A stretch of 64,000 nucleotides of DNA from positions 14,998,183-15,062,182 of the forward strand of contig OY987238.1 in assembly GCA_963920705.1 (NCBI GenBank), given 5' to 3'. The notes beneath the pieces are model-generated. The model was not told the DNA's origin, made no database searches, and was given only the letters and a program-made list of their open reading frames with translations. The stretch comes from Odiellus spinosus. Taxonomy: Eukaryota > Arthropoda > Arachnida > Opiliones > Phalangiidae. A program made the position numbers and the translations under genes. How positions within the stretch are numbered: the first letter of the stretch is position 1; every line of letters begins with the position of its first letter. Below are positions 36,400 to 47,509 of this stretch, piece after piece.

Positions 36400-36660
36400 G
36401 GAACTTTGCGCTATTCCTCTCAGAGGCTCCCTAGTTATTTCCTCTTCAATACGGAAAGTTTTTTCAAAACCTGGTTCTCTACACACGTTGTAGGCAACAG
36501 GCGGGCGTAAATAGTTCTCCTTCCCTTGGTCACCGCATTTATCACTTTCCCCTTGGTTTTTCCTTCTGGGAGGAGACGGCGTAATATTCGTAGCACTATC
36601 TGAAATCATTAAATTGTTAAGGTGTAATAATTCCATCGTTCGCCAAGACGGAGACGCGAT
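36400..36660 (-). CDS. Possible internal exon, unknown protein
   Basis: An 87-codon open segment on the - strand, preceded by an acceptor-like ttgtcag and followed by a consensus donor gtaagt; both boundaries are phase 0. It includes polar, protein-like sequence (NVCREPGFEKTFRIEEEI). No domain was recognised and no partner exon could be joined with confidence. It may equally be a chance open frame; the inverted repeat lies just beyond its donor. Confidence 0.3.
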
Positions 36661-36737
36661 CTGACAAATGGCTCCTAATCTACTAATAATGTTTTTTCCA
36701 AAATATTCAGTCCGAGCACGAACCTCGCGAATTCTTT

Positions 36738-36835
36738 TCTACCAAATTAGAAGATATTTCCTGATTGGGAGAGTATCAAATTAAACGAAAAACAGACGTC
36801 ACGAGTACGTAAAAACAGCTTCCGGATTGATTTTA
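36738..36835. repeat. Dispersed repeat fragment
   Basis: Shares the accaaattag...atatttcc segment and gtcacgagtacgtaaaaaca with 37229-37320; a shorter piece (acgtaaaaacagct) recurs near 41003. Unclassified. Confidence 0.6.
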
Positions 36836-37028
36836 TTTATCACGTGACGTGGTATTACTTTTCATTTTATTACACTCCCATAAAATAAAGAAAGAAAGCG
36901 GCTTAATTATACAATGAGAAAAACTATAATTTGGTCAAAAATGGTAGTAATTAGAAAATTCAAAGAGATATTCATAGAGTGATATTCAACAAAAGTGAAC
37001 GCAAATTTTATATTGCTTTTGCTCCTCT

Positions 37029-37184
37029 AATACCCTTTTCAGACAAGCGTAACCAGCCGGTTTAATCAGATTTAACCATGGTTTATTCAAAATTAACCAA
37101 AGTTTATTCAACTGAAAAGGCTATGTAAACCTCTGTTAAATCTGATTAAACCACGGCTAATTACGCCTCGTCTGAAGTGGGTAT
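37029..37184. mobile_element. Small inverted-repeat element (MITE-like)
   Basis: About 156 bp with terminal inverted repeats near 50 bp: taataccc...ttcagac and ggtttaatcagatttaac on the left match the complement on the right. No coding capacity. The superfamily is uncertain because I cannot settle the target duplication. Confidence 0.75.
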
Positions 37185-37228
37185 TAAGGGTGAATTACGA
37201 TTTTTTTTTTTTCTTCATTTACTGTAAT

Positions 37229-37475
37229 GACCAAATTAGGAAATATTTTCTAATTGGTTATGCTGACTTTTTTTATGGCTAGCGACAGATGTCACGAGTA
37301 CGTAAAAACAGCTTCAGGAACTTTCAATTTCTAGAGTAGATTAAATTTGGAATGTTTTTGATCTATGTCAATTCGACTTGTGGGAAATGAGTCTAATTTT
37401 TAATTTCAACCGTTATTTTTCAACAGATATAACCATAAGAAAGTGATATTTACCAAGCTCGAGACTCTTAAGGGG
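37229..37475. repeat. Dispersed repeat fragments
   Basis: The first part matches 36738-36835. The second part (about 37370-37475, caattcgacttg, aatttcaaccgttattttt, gatatttaccaag) matches pieces near 47340 and 47580-47650, so it belongs with the 34.3/46.9-kb repeat family. Confidence 0.65.
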
Positions 37476-38234
37476 AAGCCCTGAACGTTTTTTTTTTTTG
37501 TTTTTTTTCTGGGCCCTACTATAGACGCATTAGGGTTATTATTAAGGGTTATTAAATGTTAATGCTATTAATTTAAAAGAAATGTCTCTTTCGGGGAAGT
37601 TACGTTATCGTATCTCATATAGTAAACGAAAAATCTTTATTCGTTTTCGAATAAATCCCGCTTTAGTGACCCTATATTTTCACTATTTAAAGAAGTTTAA
37701 AGTTAATTTAAAAATTATCTATAACCGTAATTGAAAATTTTACTCGGGGAAGTTACTCGGAATTGTCTCTAGTTTCATTATCAAGAAAAGAAATAGCTCT
37801 GATAGCCCTAGAAGCCGAAAAAACATGTCTAAAGTAAGAAAAAAAAAAAAAAAAAAAAAAAAGCGTAGGGGTTGATGACTTTTCTAAATGTCCCCCCCGC
37901 AGTTAAAAGTTGAACAATCCCATCGCGCAACCCTTGAGAAATCATTAATTTTAATCTACCCTTTCTCCGTACGAAGCTAGAAATCTATTTTTATTTAATT
38001 TTTTAGTTCTTAGTTAATGTGACCAGCGATTCGAATGATAAGCTCGCGCTTTATTTCAACCACGATGATCCATTAACTACGAGATTAAGCCTATTTTCCA
38101 GGTAAGTTTAAGCTTTGCATTGATTTTAATTCATTTTACTAGTGGACTAGGCCTATTTAAATGATAAGGAATAGAAAATCATTCGTTGGCCGATCGCATT
38201 TTCCTCCAAAAAAATTTAAAGCCTAAAAACTTAC
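37476..38234. other. Intergenic, A/T tracts, no firm gene
   Basis: Contains poly(A) of more than 20 bases at about 37840. A + strand open segment of about 28 codons (38017-38101) has an acceptor-like ttcttag and a donor gtaagt but no recognisable partner or domain. Confidence 0.35.
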
Positions 38235-38310
38235 CACTAGCTATACTTGATACGTTATTGAATTGTGCCGCGAGAAACTCTGACTCGTTTTGTTCTTCGG
38301 CAGTTTCAAC
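38235..38310 (-). CDS. Candidate downstream exon of the ERCC6L-like gene
   Basis: 76 nt, entered from cgtag and ending at gtaagt, encoding VETAEEQNESEFLAAQFNNV and five more residues. It joins in phase if the last listed ERCC6L-like exon uses a GC donor (gcaagt just below 38759) instead of reading on to its stop at 38726. It is acidic, like the region after the helicase in ERCC6L. Splicing is inferred. Confidence 0.4.
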
Positions 38311-38725
38311 CTACGATGGGCAAAAAGAGCGATTAAAATTTAGTTTTCGAAATTAACCTATAAAATCTCCCCAGCCAATTTGCATTCCAGCAGAGTATTG
38401 GTTTGTCTACGAGTATATCTGGTAGAAATAAGGCACTAGTCGCGGCATTTGACTACTAAAATAAATGTGCCGACTATTAAAATTAGTAGAAATTGGGGGG
38501 ATAACTAGTCAATTTGACTAGTAAAACATTTACCTAAATATTAATATTTATCAAACCCAAAAAGGGGGAAAAAAACGAGATTATACGAAAGTCGGAAAAG
38601 CTTAAATTCAGTCCTCGCAAATAGGACTTACGAAATATAAAGCGTAATATTAATACGGTCTTTCCTTATTCAATTGTTTCATTGCCCTATTTTTACTCCC
38701 AGTAGTCAGTGACTACTAAAATAAA

Positions 38726-41700
38726 TTAATTTAGGTTATAAATTAGATTGAGACTTGCCGGTTTCCGAATATGATTAGCCGCACTCGCTGCGTCTTTGAA
38801 AACGAGATCGTGATTACTTATACCGTACACGAGACTTTTAAAAGATCGGAGGAACGCTAAATGTTCTTCAAGCTCCGGCGTGGTTTTTTCATTTATTTCG
38901 CCTAATTTTCCGAGCCTGTCATGGGTTTCCGATATTTTTGTATTTCCCAACACCCAATAGTTGTTCAAATCAGCGTCTTTGAATAATCTGGCATTAAATG
39001 TTAAAATGGAGAGACAAAATTAGTTTAAAACAAATTAAAAAAAAAAAAAAAAATTAATAAAAAAAATATTTCGAGATTCTCGTTACACTTCGAAATCAAA
39101 TCTGGCCTATTTCTACCAATATATAAATTAAAACAAGTAAAATATTATAATTACCGATGAGGCTCTTCATACGGCTTCATTCCGGAAAACTGCCTCGTAA
39201 TTGAGTTTTTCATAATCTGTTTTTTGAAGATTTTTTCTTCCACCGCAGCGCAGGTTATTATCCGATAAACGAAAATATGCTTCGATTGTCCATTTTGGTA
39301 CGCGCATCTAACCGCTTTTTGCTCTACAACGTTGTTAAATTCTGGACTGTAGAAAACTATTCGGTCAGCTGCGGTAAGAACAAAATCGGCATTTTCCATC
39401 TACAAAATACAATTTCAGAGAATTCCAGCTTAGACTATATTCGGAACAAGTTAATTAGGTTTAATGTGGATTCCAGCTAAGCCTAACAGAGACCCGCATT
39501 GGCCGACATTATCAGGCCCAATCCATCATTCGAGCCAGGCTCAGGATTTAGCGTTGAAAAAAAGCCAGAAACCCGGTATAATTTGGATCCCAGCTAAGCC
39601 TAATTTCTATAAAATACTTTTGAGCTAGAGTTACGTTTTATTAAGTATCGAAGTTGAAGTAACTCACCTGGGTCATTAAAAGCAACACAGAATATTTTGT
39701 ATTATTCTGGAACTTCCAGATTAATTGTTGACGTTCGTGCTCGTCGCGGATGGTTCCACATAACCTGATGAATCGCCAACGTCTTTTTAAAATAAAATTA
39801 GAACAAATGATTTTTTCCATCTTCGCATCAATTAAATAGCTCGGTACTTACTTATAAAGTAGGATTTTTTCAATAATATCTAGAGTTTTTTGCTTATTAG
39901 CAAAGACGAGTATTCGATGTTTGTTTTCAATTAGGTTTTCTAACAGGAGAAAAAGAGTTTCCAATTTTCCTGATTCTTTTAGGAGTACTTCTGAATCGAC
40001 GTTTGCTAAAGGATTTTCAATCTCTTGGCTAAAATTAAACAGACCAAAAAGGATCAACTTAACGTAAACTTACTTTCCGATAGTTTGACCCAATAATTTG
40101 CCGAGTTTTACAGAAAGGTTTGACCCATCGAGAGAGAAACCACAACCCAAAAGGGGGGGGGGGGGGGATTAGAGTTAAGGCCGAGAGTTTCTTCCCGATA
40201 AGAAGGTGCAAATTTTGTTATTTTAAATTAATCTACAGCGAGTCTACTTTCTAATGGCACGATCGGTTTTTGCGTAGGAGATTGTAGAGAAAGTTATTTC
40301 TTGCGGGACTCCCAGCAAATTGAGAAAAAAATATTAAAGGAATTAAGGCCTAGAAATTATTTCGAAGAATAAAATTAAGTTTTGAAGTTAAAACAACGAC
40401 GTCCACCCACATATTTAAAAAAAAAAATTAAAAAACTGAACTAGGATCACCGCGAGTTTGGGCCGAGAGGAAAATCTACAAATGCGGAATATGAACTTAC
40501 TTTAAATTCGTCTCCATGTCCAGCTCAGTGAAAAGGCGAGGATGATCACAAATATTCCTCAATTTTTCTAATTCGCTGGTACACGTCCGTTTTCTTGTAT
40601 TCATAATCTGATACAAATTCGAATCATGATCAACTTCACTACAATGAATTAAAATAAAAATTAAGTTTGGTCTACCTCTTTAACATGTTCCGATTCCAAA
40701 TATTGTCTGTATATTTGTACTTGGAGATCGCTTAAGTATACCCATAATACGATATCCATTTTGGGTGGTAGAGAATGAGCTCTAAAAATAAATTTAAAAT
40801 AACGGTTCATCAATAAAATTTAGAACTATAAATGGCACTTTGGTTTTTTTCGTAAAACCATCGCTGGTTTCTAGTGTCCCTGTATTGTCCCTCGATTTTA
40901 GTTTCTCAAACAATCGCGTATTCCTCCCAAATCTCTCGTTATTAAATCGGTACTAAAAGGCGAATATCCCGAACTATTTTAAAAATCAAAAATCAAACTG
41001 ATACGTAAAAACAGCTAGGATTAGGCATCCTTACTTAGAAACTGCAATTGATTGATTTGTCGCGGAAAAACGCAAATCAATCTTATCCTTATTTTAGTAT
41101 CTCTACACAACTGTTTTTCAAAATTTCCCCAAGTAATTTAAACTTTACAATTCCTAGATTAAAACGCGATAACATTAAAGGGAGAATGCAACCTAACGAG
41201 TGATTTCTAATCAATTCCATATAGTTTAAATAGCAGCCTAATCCATCAGCGAAAAAAAAAATATTACGAACAAATATTAAACCAGAAATAAATTTTAAAC
41301 TTACCCAGAAAATAGGCTTAGCGTATAAGGGGCTAGCGACCAATCATATGTTATTAGAAGTCTCCTGGAGATCTCGCCTTAACTATGGGCCTTCGCTAAT
41401 TGGTCGCTAGCCCTTACAAGCGAGGAAATCACGGTCTGCCTGTATTCAGCTAAGCCTATTTTCTGGGGTTAATTTATTTCTAGTTTGTGTTGCAAGGAAT
41501 CAAAATTATCTCGTTGTTAGGTTGCATTCTCCCTTTAAGGAGAATGTTTCCCGATAATTCCCTGACCAAAGCTACAAACCCACCAAAATTTATAACTATT
41601 GGTATAAATTTTCAAAAATTTTAATTTACTCATTCGAGGAAGGATCCTTGGTTCTTCTTAAGTAATAAGGTGCAATCAATTTATTTAACGCTTCAGATTG

Positions 41701-44700
41701 TTGTCGCGCGTATTTCTGCGCATCAGAAGAAGCATTTTCTTGAGCACCCTTCTCGATTGGCTTTTTGTATTGGGTTTTGAATTCGGCCTCGGAAACTAGT
41801 AACTTCCCTCCATGACAAATATTGAACGCGGTCCAAAGTTCCTGAGAAAAAAAAAAAAAAAAATTTCAATTAAATGCTTGGAAAACAAACTCCTTTTCAA
41901 TATTTTCTCCGTATACAAGGGTTCAATGGAAGTACAAAATGTTGGAAGTTAATTTCCCTGACTTTTCCAGGTTTTCCCTGACCATTTCTAAATAATTTCC
42001 CTGACCAATTTTAATACTTTTTTCGTGAATATATTCTTACGAGGGAGCTGCTGGCAATTCCCACATTTTATTTGACATCGGGGTCAACCGATAGTTTACT
42101 CGGAATATGAGAAACAATTTGAATCTTCAGGCAAACATTTTCAGTTTAGAATAATTACGTTACAACTGATTGCTAAACCAATCATAAACAGTTCCTTGAC
42201 ACTGGTACCAAAATATTTATTTTCTATGACCGTTTGGGCTACTTTCAAATTCCCTGACTTTTCCCTGACCTTTGGGGCCACTTTCCAAATTCCCTGGCTT
42301 TTCCAGGTCGTGTACGAACCCTGATATGTTTCTTATAAAACCATCTATTTCTTTCAGTATGAAAAGTAAAACGGACAGGTGAATGTAAAAAGTGGAGTCT
42401 GGAATTTAATTTCTCGCCATTTAATTGACGAGAAAGGCGCGAGATCAATTCAGCAAGATGGCCTGAATTGAGACGGGTAGAATCTGCTATAAATTAAACT
42501 CACATCAAGATGGTTTTGTATCGGATATTCAGTTCGGATAATTTTATGTTTCGCTGGAAGGCGATCGGCGGCTGTTGAAGTTAGATTTTTATTCAAAATT
42601 CTATGGGCGTCATCAAAAATGACGTAATCCTAAAAAAAAAAAAAAAAAAAAATGCCGGTTTATTAATTTGGATAAAGTATTTTATTTAAGAAACTATCTT
42701 GTTTTTTTTTCAAATATGCCTTGACAAAGACAGGAGCCAATGGGACCCGCGTACGCTTATAAATCCATCCCTTTCCGCCTTTAGTAAGGTTAATCGCGAG
42801 ATACTCTTTAACTGGTAATGATCATGTCCTTTCATTATTGTATTTATCTTTTAGTCCTGTAATCGATCGATCGCTTTTTCCTTCGCGTTCGGTTGAGGAG
42901 TTTAATTACTTCGATTTTGGCCCACCCTTTATCGGGAATTCTAACGAAACTTATTAATTAGGTAATTACGCTCTGAAAATCATTTTAAAAAAAGCTAAGA
43001 GGGGGGGCGAATGACTGTCAGCCGATTAAGGATTAAGCGTAATCATTTTAGCATTGTCAAAGGCAGAGATTCCAAATATTAAGCTCAATGGCTTTTTAGT
43101 ACAGTCAAAGGTACAGCCTGTACACCGTTTACGTCGAGTCAAGTCTCGCCAGTTGAAAATTTAAACGTTAGAAAATAGTCGCGCCTTGCCATTAGAATGA
43201 TAAATTTTAAACTCACGGGCTTTGATAACAAACACTATTGTACAATTATAATTAAATACATTAACAGAGATCTCACCCATGTGTAGGTAGATCCAAATGG
43301 TTTTTCCTCGGACGAAGTTACAAAATTTTGAAAACTTGTGATTAACACCCTCCCTTCTTTCAAAACTTTCCGTTTGTCCTTTTTGTGCTTTTTTGAATAA
43401 ATCGAGATTTTTAATAAAGGCAGCCTGAAAAAAAAAAAAAAAAAAAAAAAACGTTTAATTCATCAGTAAATACTAACGAAAAGTTTAGTTCTTACGATTT
43501 TTGGAATTCATCCTCCCACTTTTGAATTCTCTTAGCAGGTGTTACAATTAAGACTTTCTTCACTTCTCCCATTTCGAAAAGCCGAGAAATAAACACCACG
43601 AATGCAAGGGTGTTGCTGAACCTAAAAATAATGAAAACTTTAGGGAAAGAACGAATCGGGAATTCTCCACTTCAGCCAAAATATTAAATTTAAATAGAAT
43701 TGTTCCGCGCAATTGTTTAAATTTGTAATACGCGTTTAAACATCGCAATCCGAAATACGCTTAAGAATTAAACTTTGGTTTCCCCTCTATTTATTATGAC
43801 TATTTATTTAGTGAGGAAATTTTAGTTTCGGTTCGTGAAGATTTATTTTCAGTTAATAAAACGGAAAAACACACTGACAGGGTTGTCGCAAACCTGGAAA
43901 AGTCAGGGAATTTCCAAAATAAGTCCAAAAAGTCTAGCAATTTTTTAAATTATTCAAGGGTCAGGGAAAATTGAGAGGGTACCTTGATAGTGTTCCAAAA
44001 AAATTATCAAATTTTTTTAACTACGTAGCCTTTAATAAATACGTGTAAAAATTGATTATAGGGTCATTGGTCAGAAACTCAGAACCTTTGAAACATTTTT
44101 GGCCCAAATTATTCCCATATACTTTCTCACGGATTAACAAAAAGAACTATTTTCAGGGAGAGCTGCGTGACTAAACTCTCGTTAATGTTCAATAAATACG
44201 ATGAAATCGTATGAAATAAGTTAAAATTGGGTTATGCGCTTTGGAATTAATAACCCCAAGCCTTAGTAGAGTACTGACAGCGACCACTGCGCAGTGATAT
44301 AACATATAGCGTAAAATAATCAATATCTTTAAGATCAAAACTGCTTATTAAAAAATTTACTACTTTCGTAAAAGTTTTTTTTACCCTCTTACCCTCCCTA
44401 TTTCGCTTAACTACTGATATAAAGGGCTAAATTGGTCAAAGAACTTGATGTATTTGGTCAGGGAAAAGCTGGAAAAGTCAGTGAATATTTAAATGGAAAA
44501 TCTACGCCAACCCTGCGTTGAAAAATACGCTCATAATAAAGAATAAGAAAGAAGGCAATTCCTTTTGTTATATTTTATATTTTGTTTCAAAAGACGCCTG
44601 AGACTATTTAAACTTCGGCCGAAAGATGTTCCAAGGAACTTCCATCCCTAAAAAATATAAGAATAACATACCCCTTGTCATCCCCAAGAACGCCTCCTTT

Positions 44701-44762
44701 ATTTTTTTGATGCAGGAACCACATCCAACTTACTGCCTCTACCTGGTGATGGTAAAGTTTTC
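38726..44762 (-). CDS. ERCC6L-like SNF2 protein with degenerate ATPase motifs (5' end missing)
   Basis: Eleven exons on - join in phase: 44762-44672, 43621-43496, 43424-43277, 42629-42504, 41841-41630, 40781-40676, 40607-40501, 40028-39852, 39782-39668, 39399-39155, 38987-38726, about 570 residues. The fold order follows SNF2 ATPases, and the post-helicase segment (LAFLRSFKSLVYGISNHDLV) points to ERCC6L/PICH, which acts on centromeric DNA bridges. Conserved: LYHHQ (Q-like), VLIVTPAKRIQKWEDEF (Ia), DHPRLF, SGKLE. Altered: Walker A reads GDDKGFSNT, with Asn for Lys; DEAH reads DDAH; TGTP reads TEYP; motif V reads ENADFVLTAA; motif VI reads VRCAYQNGQ, losing the second Arg. No stops or frameshifts were found. 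The exon before 44762 and the N-terminus were not found. Probably a pseudo-ATPase paralogue; a slowly decaying copy is possible. Confidence 0.75.
41175..41538. mobile_element. piggyBac-like MITE with nested palindrome
   Basis: Flanked by TTAA on both sides (41175-41178 and 41535-41538), with inverted termini agggagaatgcaacctaacg. Inside, a second inverted pair (cccagaaaataggcttagc at about 41305 and its complement at about 41448-41467) encloses ggctagcgaccaat and its complement. TTAA duplication is typical of piggyBac. It lies in an intron of the ERCC6L-like gene. The same aaagggagaatgcaacc motif occurs alone at 58615. Confidence 0.75.
41916..42323. repeat. hAT-like non-autonomous repeat, copy 1
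   Basis: Bounded by caagggttc and gaaccctg. Rich in the phrase ccctgacttttccagg and its variants, in the opposite orientation to 43878-44515. CAGGG-type ends suggest hAT, but I see no matching 8-bp duplication. Intronic. Confidence 0.55.
42716..42803. repeat. Small inverted-repeat element, diverged copy
   Basis: About 88 bp with imperfect inverted ends (gccttgacaaagacaggag, ccgcctttagtaaggt). The core ggagccaatgggaccc...tttataa matches the complement of 44909-44982. Intronic. Confidence 0.65.
43878..44515. mobile_element. hAT-like non-autonomous element, copy 2
   Basis: 638 bp starting CAGGGTTGTCGC and ending CGCCAACCCTG. Interior repeats of tggaaaagtcagggaattt. No open frame. The flanks do not show a clear 8-bp duplication, so classification rests on the ends only. 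Lies in the intron between the first two recognised ERCC6L-like exons. Confidence 0.6.
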
Positions 44763-46555
44763 CTAAATAAAAAAATATTTCCAGATTTGAGTTTCTAAGA
44801 ACGATTTGCCTTCATTATTAATACAATATTAAACTCATTTTGAGCTTAAAGCAACTGGCGTCTCTAGAGTTTCTCCTAAATTCCTGCTTTTCTGCTACAC
44901 AATTAATTTACCTTACCAAAGGCAGGAGGGAGGGATTTATAAGTGTATGTGGGTCCCATTGGCTCCTGCCTTTGGTAAGGTATATTTGGCGTGCATCAGG
45001 GAAGAGACTTTCACAGGGGCTCCTCCAGAGCCGCCAGTTGCTTTAAAAGATTAAAAAGACGCGAGCTTTACCTCAAGATCCTGAATTAATTTGAAATATT
45101 ATCTCTCGCTAGCTGAATAAAACTTAATGATTTCACGGCTCTGCGATATTGCATTATCATACTCATTATTAGTTATAAACCCTCAGCATATGGCATACGA
45201 CACACCCCCAGCATTATATATAGCGTTTATCCAAACTCAAAGTTAACTTGACATTGACAAGAAAAGGCATGCCTGACAAGGTCAAGGCCACTATGCCTAC
45301 AAATAGACTAAAAACACGGGGAGGTCTAAAAACTCGTACTCGCCAACTGCTCTCATTGCTCTGGCTTCTTGGTGGGTCAAAGGTTATTGATAATAATGAA
45401 CTTCACGCTGCGTTCAACAATGCGTACCAGAGATAACACTTCTAAAGAAAATGCGTTGCTTTTCCGGTACGAGTTTTTAATGCGAGAAAGTTAGATTGTT
45501 AGAAGAAAATTCATTAGACAAAGAACAGAAAAATCCACTGAACTAAACTCAGAGTGCTCTTAGTCTCGCTGAAAACCTAATTGCTCTTGCCTTTGCTTGC
45601 TAAAGAACATCTTGCGCAAGAGCTTTGGAACGTAATATTTGAAAAATAATACAACCCCCAATCAAAATCATTGAAAAAAATTTGATTTTTTTTTTCAATT
45701 GCTCTCTGGAAATCAAAGTTGCCTGTAGGCCTACATATTTAAATATTAAGGCTGATAACTTTTGTACTCGTCTAGGACTTGATTAGAAACTTTGTCTCTA
45801 AACCATTCTTAACGACTCAGATTAGTCTAGTTTACCAGGTGTGGAGACTTGACCCCCAAAAAGATACATACCTATAGAAATTTTCAAATTTTCCATATTT
45901 TCTAATTTGCCTTCGTTGATTTAACCGAGATGGCTACGCAAATTTCGGTTATTATGAAAAAACCAACAGTAAATTAAATTCCACGCTTCGATACTTGTCC
46001 TCAAGCCAATACGTCAGCAAAACAAACAGTAAATATAAGCGAGTTTGCTTCTTCGCTTGAATTTAAGCGTTTCTAATGCATCGCTGCCAGAAAAAATTCA
46101 GGGTATCGCGCCCAAACTGTTAACAATCTAGCCCAATTTCCAGCCCAACAAAAAAACCACGAGTTTCATACTAGCCCAATTTCTTGCATTTAGCCTATTT
46201 ACCCATAACTTATTAAAATTCAACCGGTTAAATTAATAGAACAAAACTCGCGACACAACTAGTATTACTTTACTACGAAATTTTTCGAAAAGTAAATTGA
46301 TAGGATTGGGGCACTCCCCACTGGATTTTTTTATCATATGATATAGATTTGTTTGATAATGAAAATTAAAAAGATTTATTTCCCCGCAAACCACGCTCAA
46401 AGCCAAACTTTTCAACATGGTAAAGGTCCCCCGTCCCCCTTTCCCTGCGTTAAAATACCCAATAATAAGCCTTTTCGGTTGCTATTTGGATCTCGCCCAA
46501 AAAAACCGCCCAACAGCCCAACGATTTTTTTCTCGTGAATGAACATGAAAGTCGC
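44763..46555. other. Upstream of the ERCC6L-like gene; no exon recognised
   Basis: The missing 5' exons of the - strand gene should lie here or further right, but none could be matched. A + strand 62-codon frame at 45248-45436 has no recognisable domain. Confidence 0.4.
44909..44982. mobile_element. 74-bp inverted-repeat element with perfect 20-bp ends
   Basis: Starts taccttaccaaaggcaggag and ends with its exact complement (44963-44982). The core tttataagtgtatgtgggtc is shared with 42716-42803. It is unusually short for a transposon; it may be a minimal MITE or a structured RNA-forming hairpin. Confidence 0.7.
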
Positions 46556-46720
46556 CTAAAAAAAACATCCCCTGTAAAAAATACACCCCCTGAAAAATAC
46601 ACCCCTGAAATAATTTAACCCCTGAAAAAAATACACCCCCTTTAAAAAAAAATAACAAGGGGTACCCCTTGTAAAAAAAATGGGTTTTTTTACATGGGGT
46701 ACCGGCCACCCATTAAAAAA
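46556..46720 (-). repeat. Degenerate satellite D island
   Basis: About six diverged D units (ctgtaaaaaatacaccccct, ctgaaaaatacacccc) in the same orientation as the main array, followed by the perfect palindrome acaaggggtaccccttgt and a further acatggggtacc. It lies 11.6 kb from the nearest main-array remnant. Confidence 0.8.
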
Positions 46721-46934
46721 AAAAAACAAAAAAAAAAAAACACGGAGTTGGTGGAAATTAACGAAAACGATACTTGACATTTCAGCGGGATGTAAAAAAG
46801 TACACGTTTCTTTTTAAAATTATAAGTTTTATTTTCAATATGTTACAGTTTACTATTAATACTACGTCTAGGTTAAAATAGTTAAAAGTTTTAAGCGTTA
46901 ATTTTTTTTTTTTTTTGCTTTTTTAAATGGCGTC

Positions 46935-47509
46935 GAATTGTTAAATTTTATTTCAATTTGAAGTTAAATCTTGAGACTAATTGCGTTACGTAATTTTCCC
47001 GCGCAAACTAGTCCTCTGGTTAAAAGTTCCCTAGTTTCGTTCGAGAAAACATGTCCGAATGGATTTGAACTTTAAAATTTTATACTAAATTTTATTTAAC
47101 TAACTCCTAAGTCACGTTGGACTCTGGGGCCGGACAAAATAGTTTATTTATTGCCAAATTATTGGAGGAATCTTTAATTCACGAAATCGTTGACGAAAAT
47201 CACAAAATTGTTGTCGAAAATCACGAAATCATAAACTGTGACCAAAAATCACGATATTCTCAGCCAGAACAAATGATTGAAATGAAAAAACTTTAATAAA
47301 AATTCTCGAAACAACCAACTGGGTCAATCCATGTGAATTCGACTTGAGGAAAAAGGGCCTAATATAAATTCTGAGTATATCCCAACCTTGAAAAAAGGGA
47401 ACATCTTCCATAGAAAGGGGTTCTATTTAACGGCTGTTTTTGTTAGTTTCTAGGTTGTATAAAGTATAGAAAATCCTATACTTTGAACCAACCTTGAAAA
47501 AACGCTACA
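46935..47509 (+). repeat. Dispersed repeat, copy 2
   Basis: Second copy of 34329-34818, longer by about 110 bp (from taaaagttccctag to ggccggacaaaatag). It has two rather than three to four of the 21-bp cacgaaat... motifs. No coding capacity was recognised. Confidence 0.85.

Noticed and set aside
38017-38101. + strand exon-like segment with acceptor and gtaagt donor
   Set aside because: No partner exon, no recognisable domain, and it lies beside - strand exons; listed only as a remark.
45248-45436. 62-codon + frame
   Set aside because: No similarity recognised, no splice context, and a length expected by chance.
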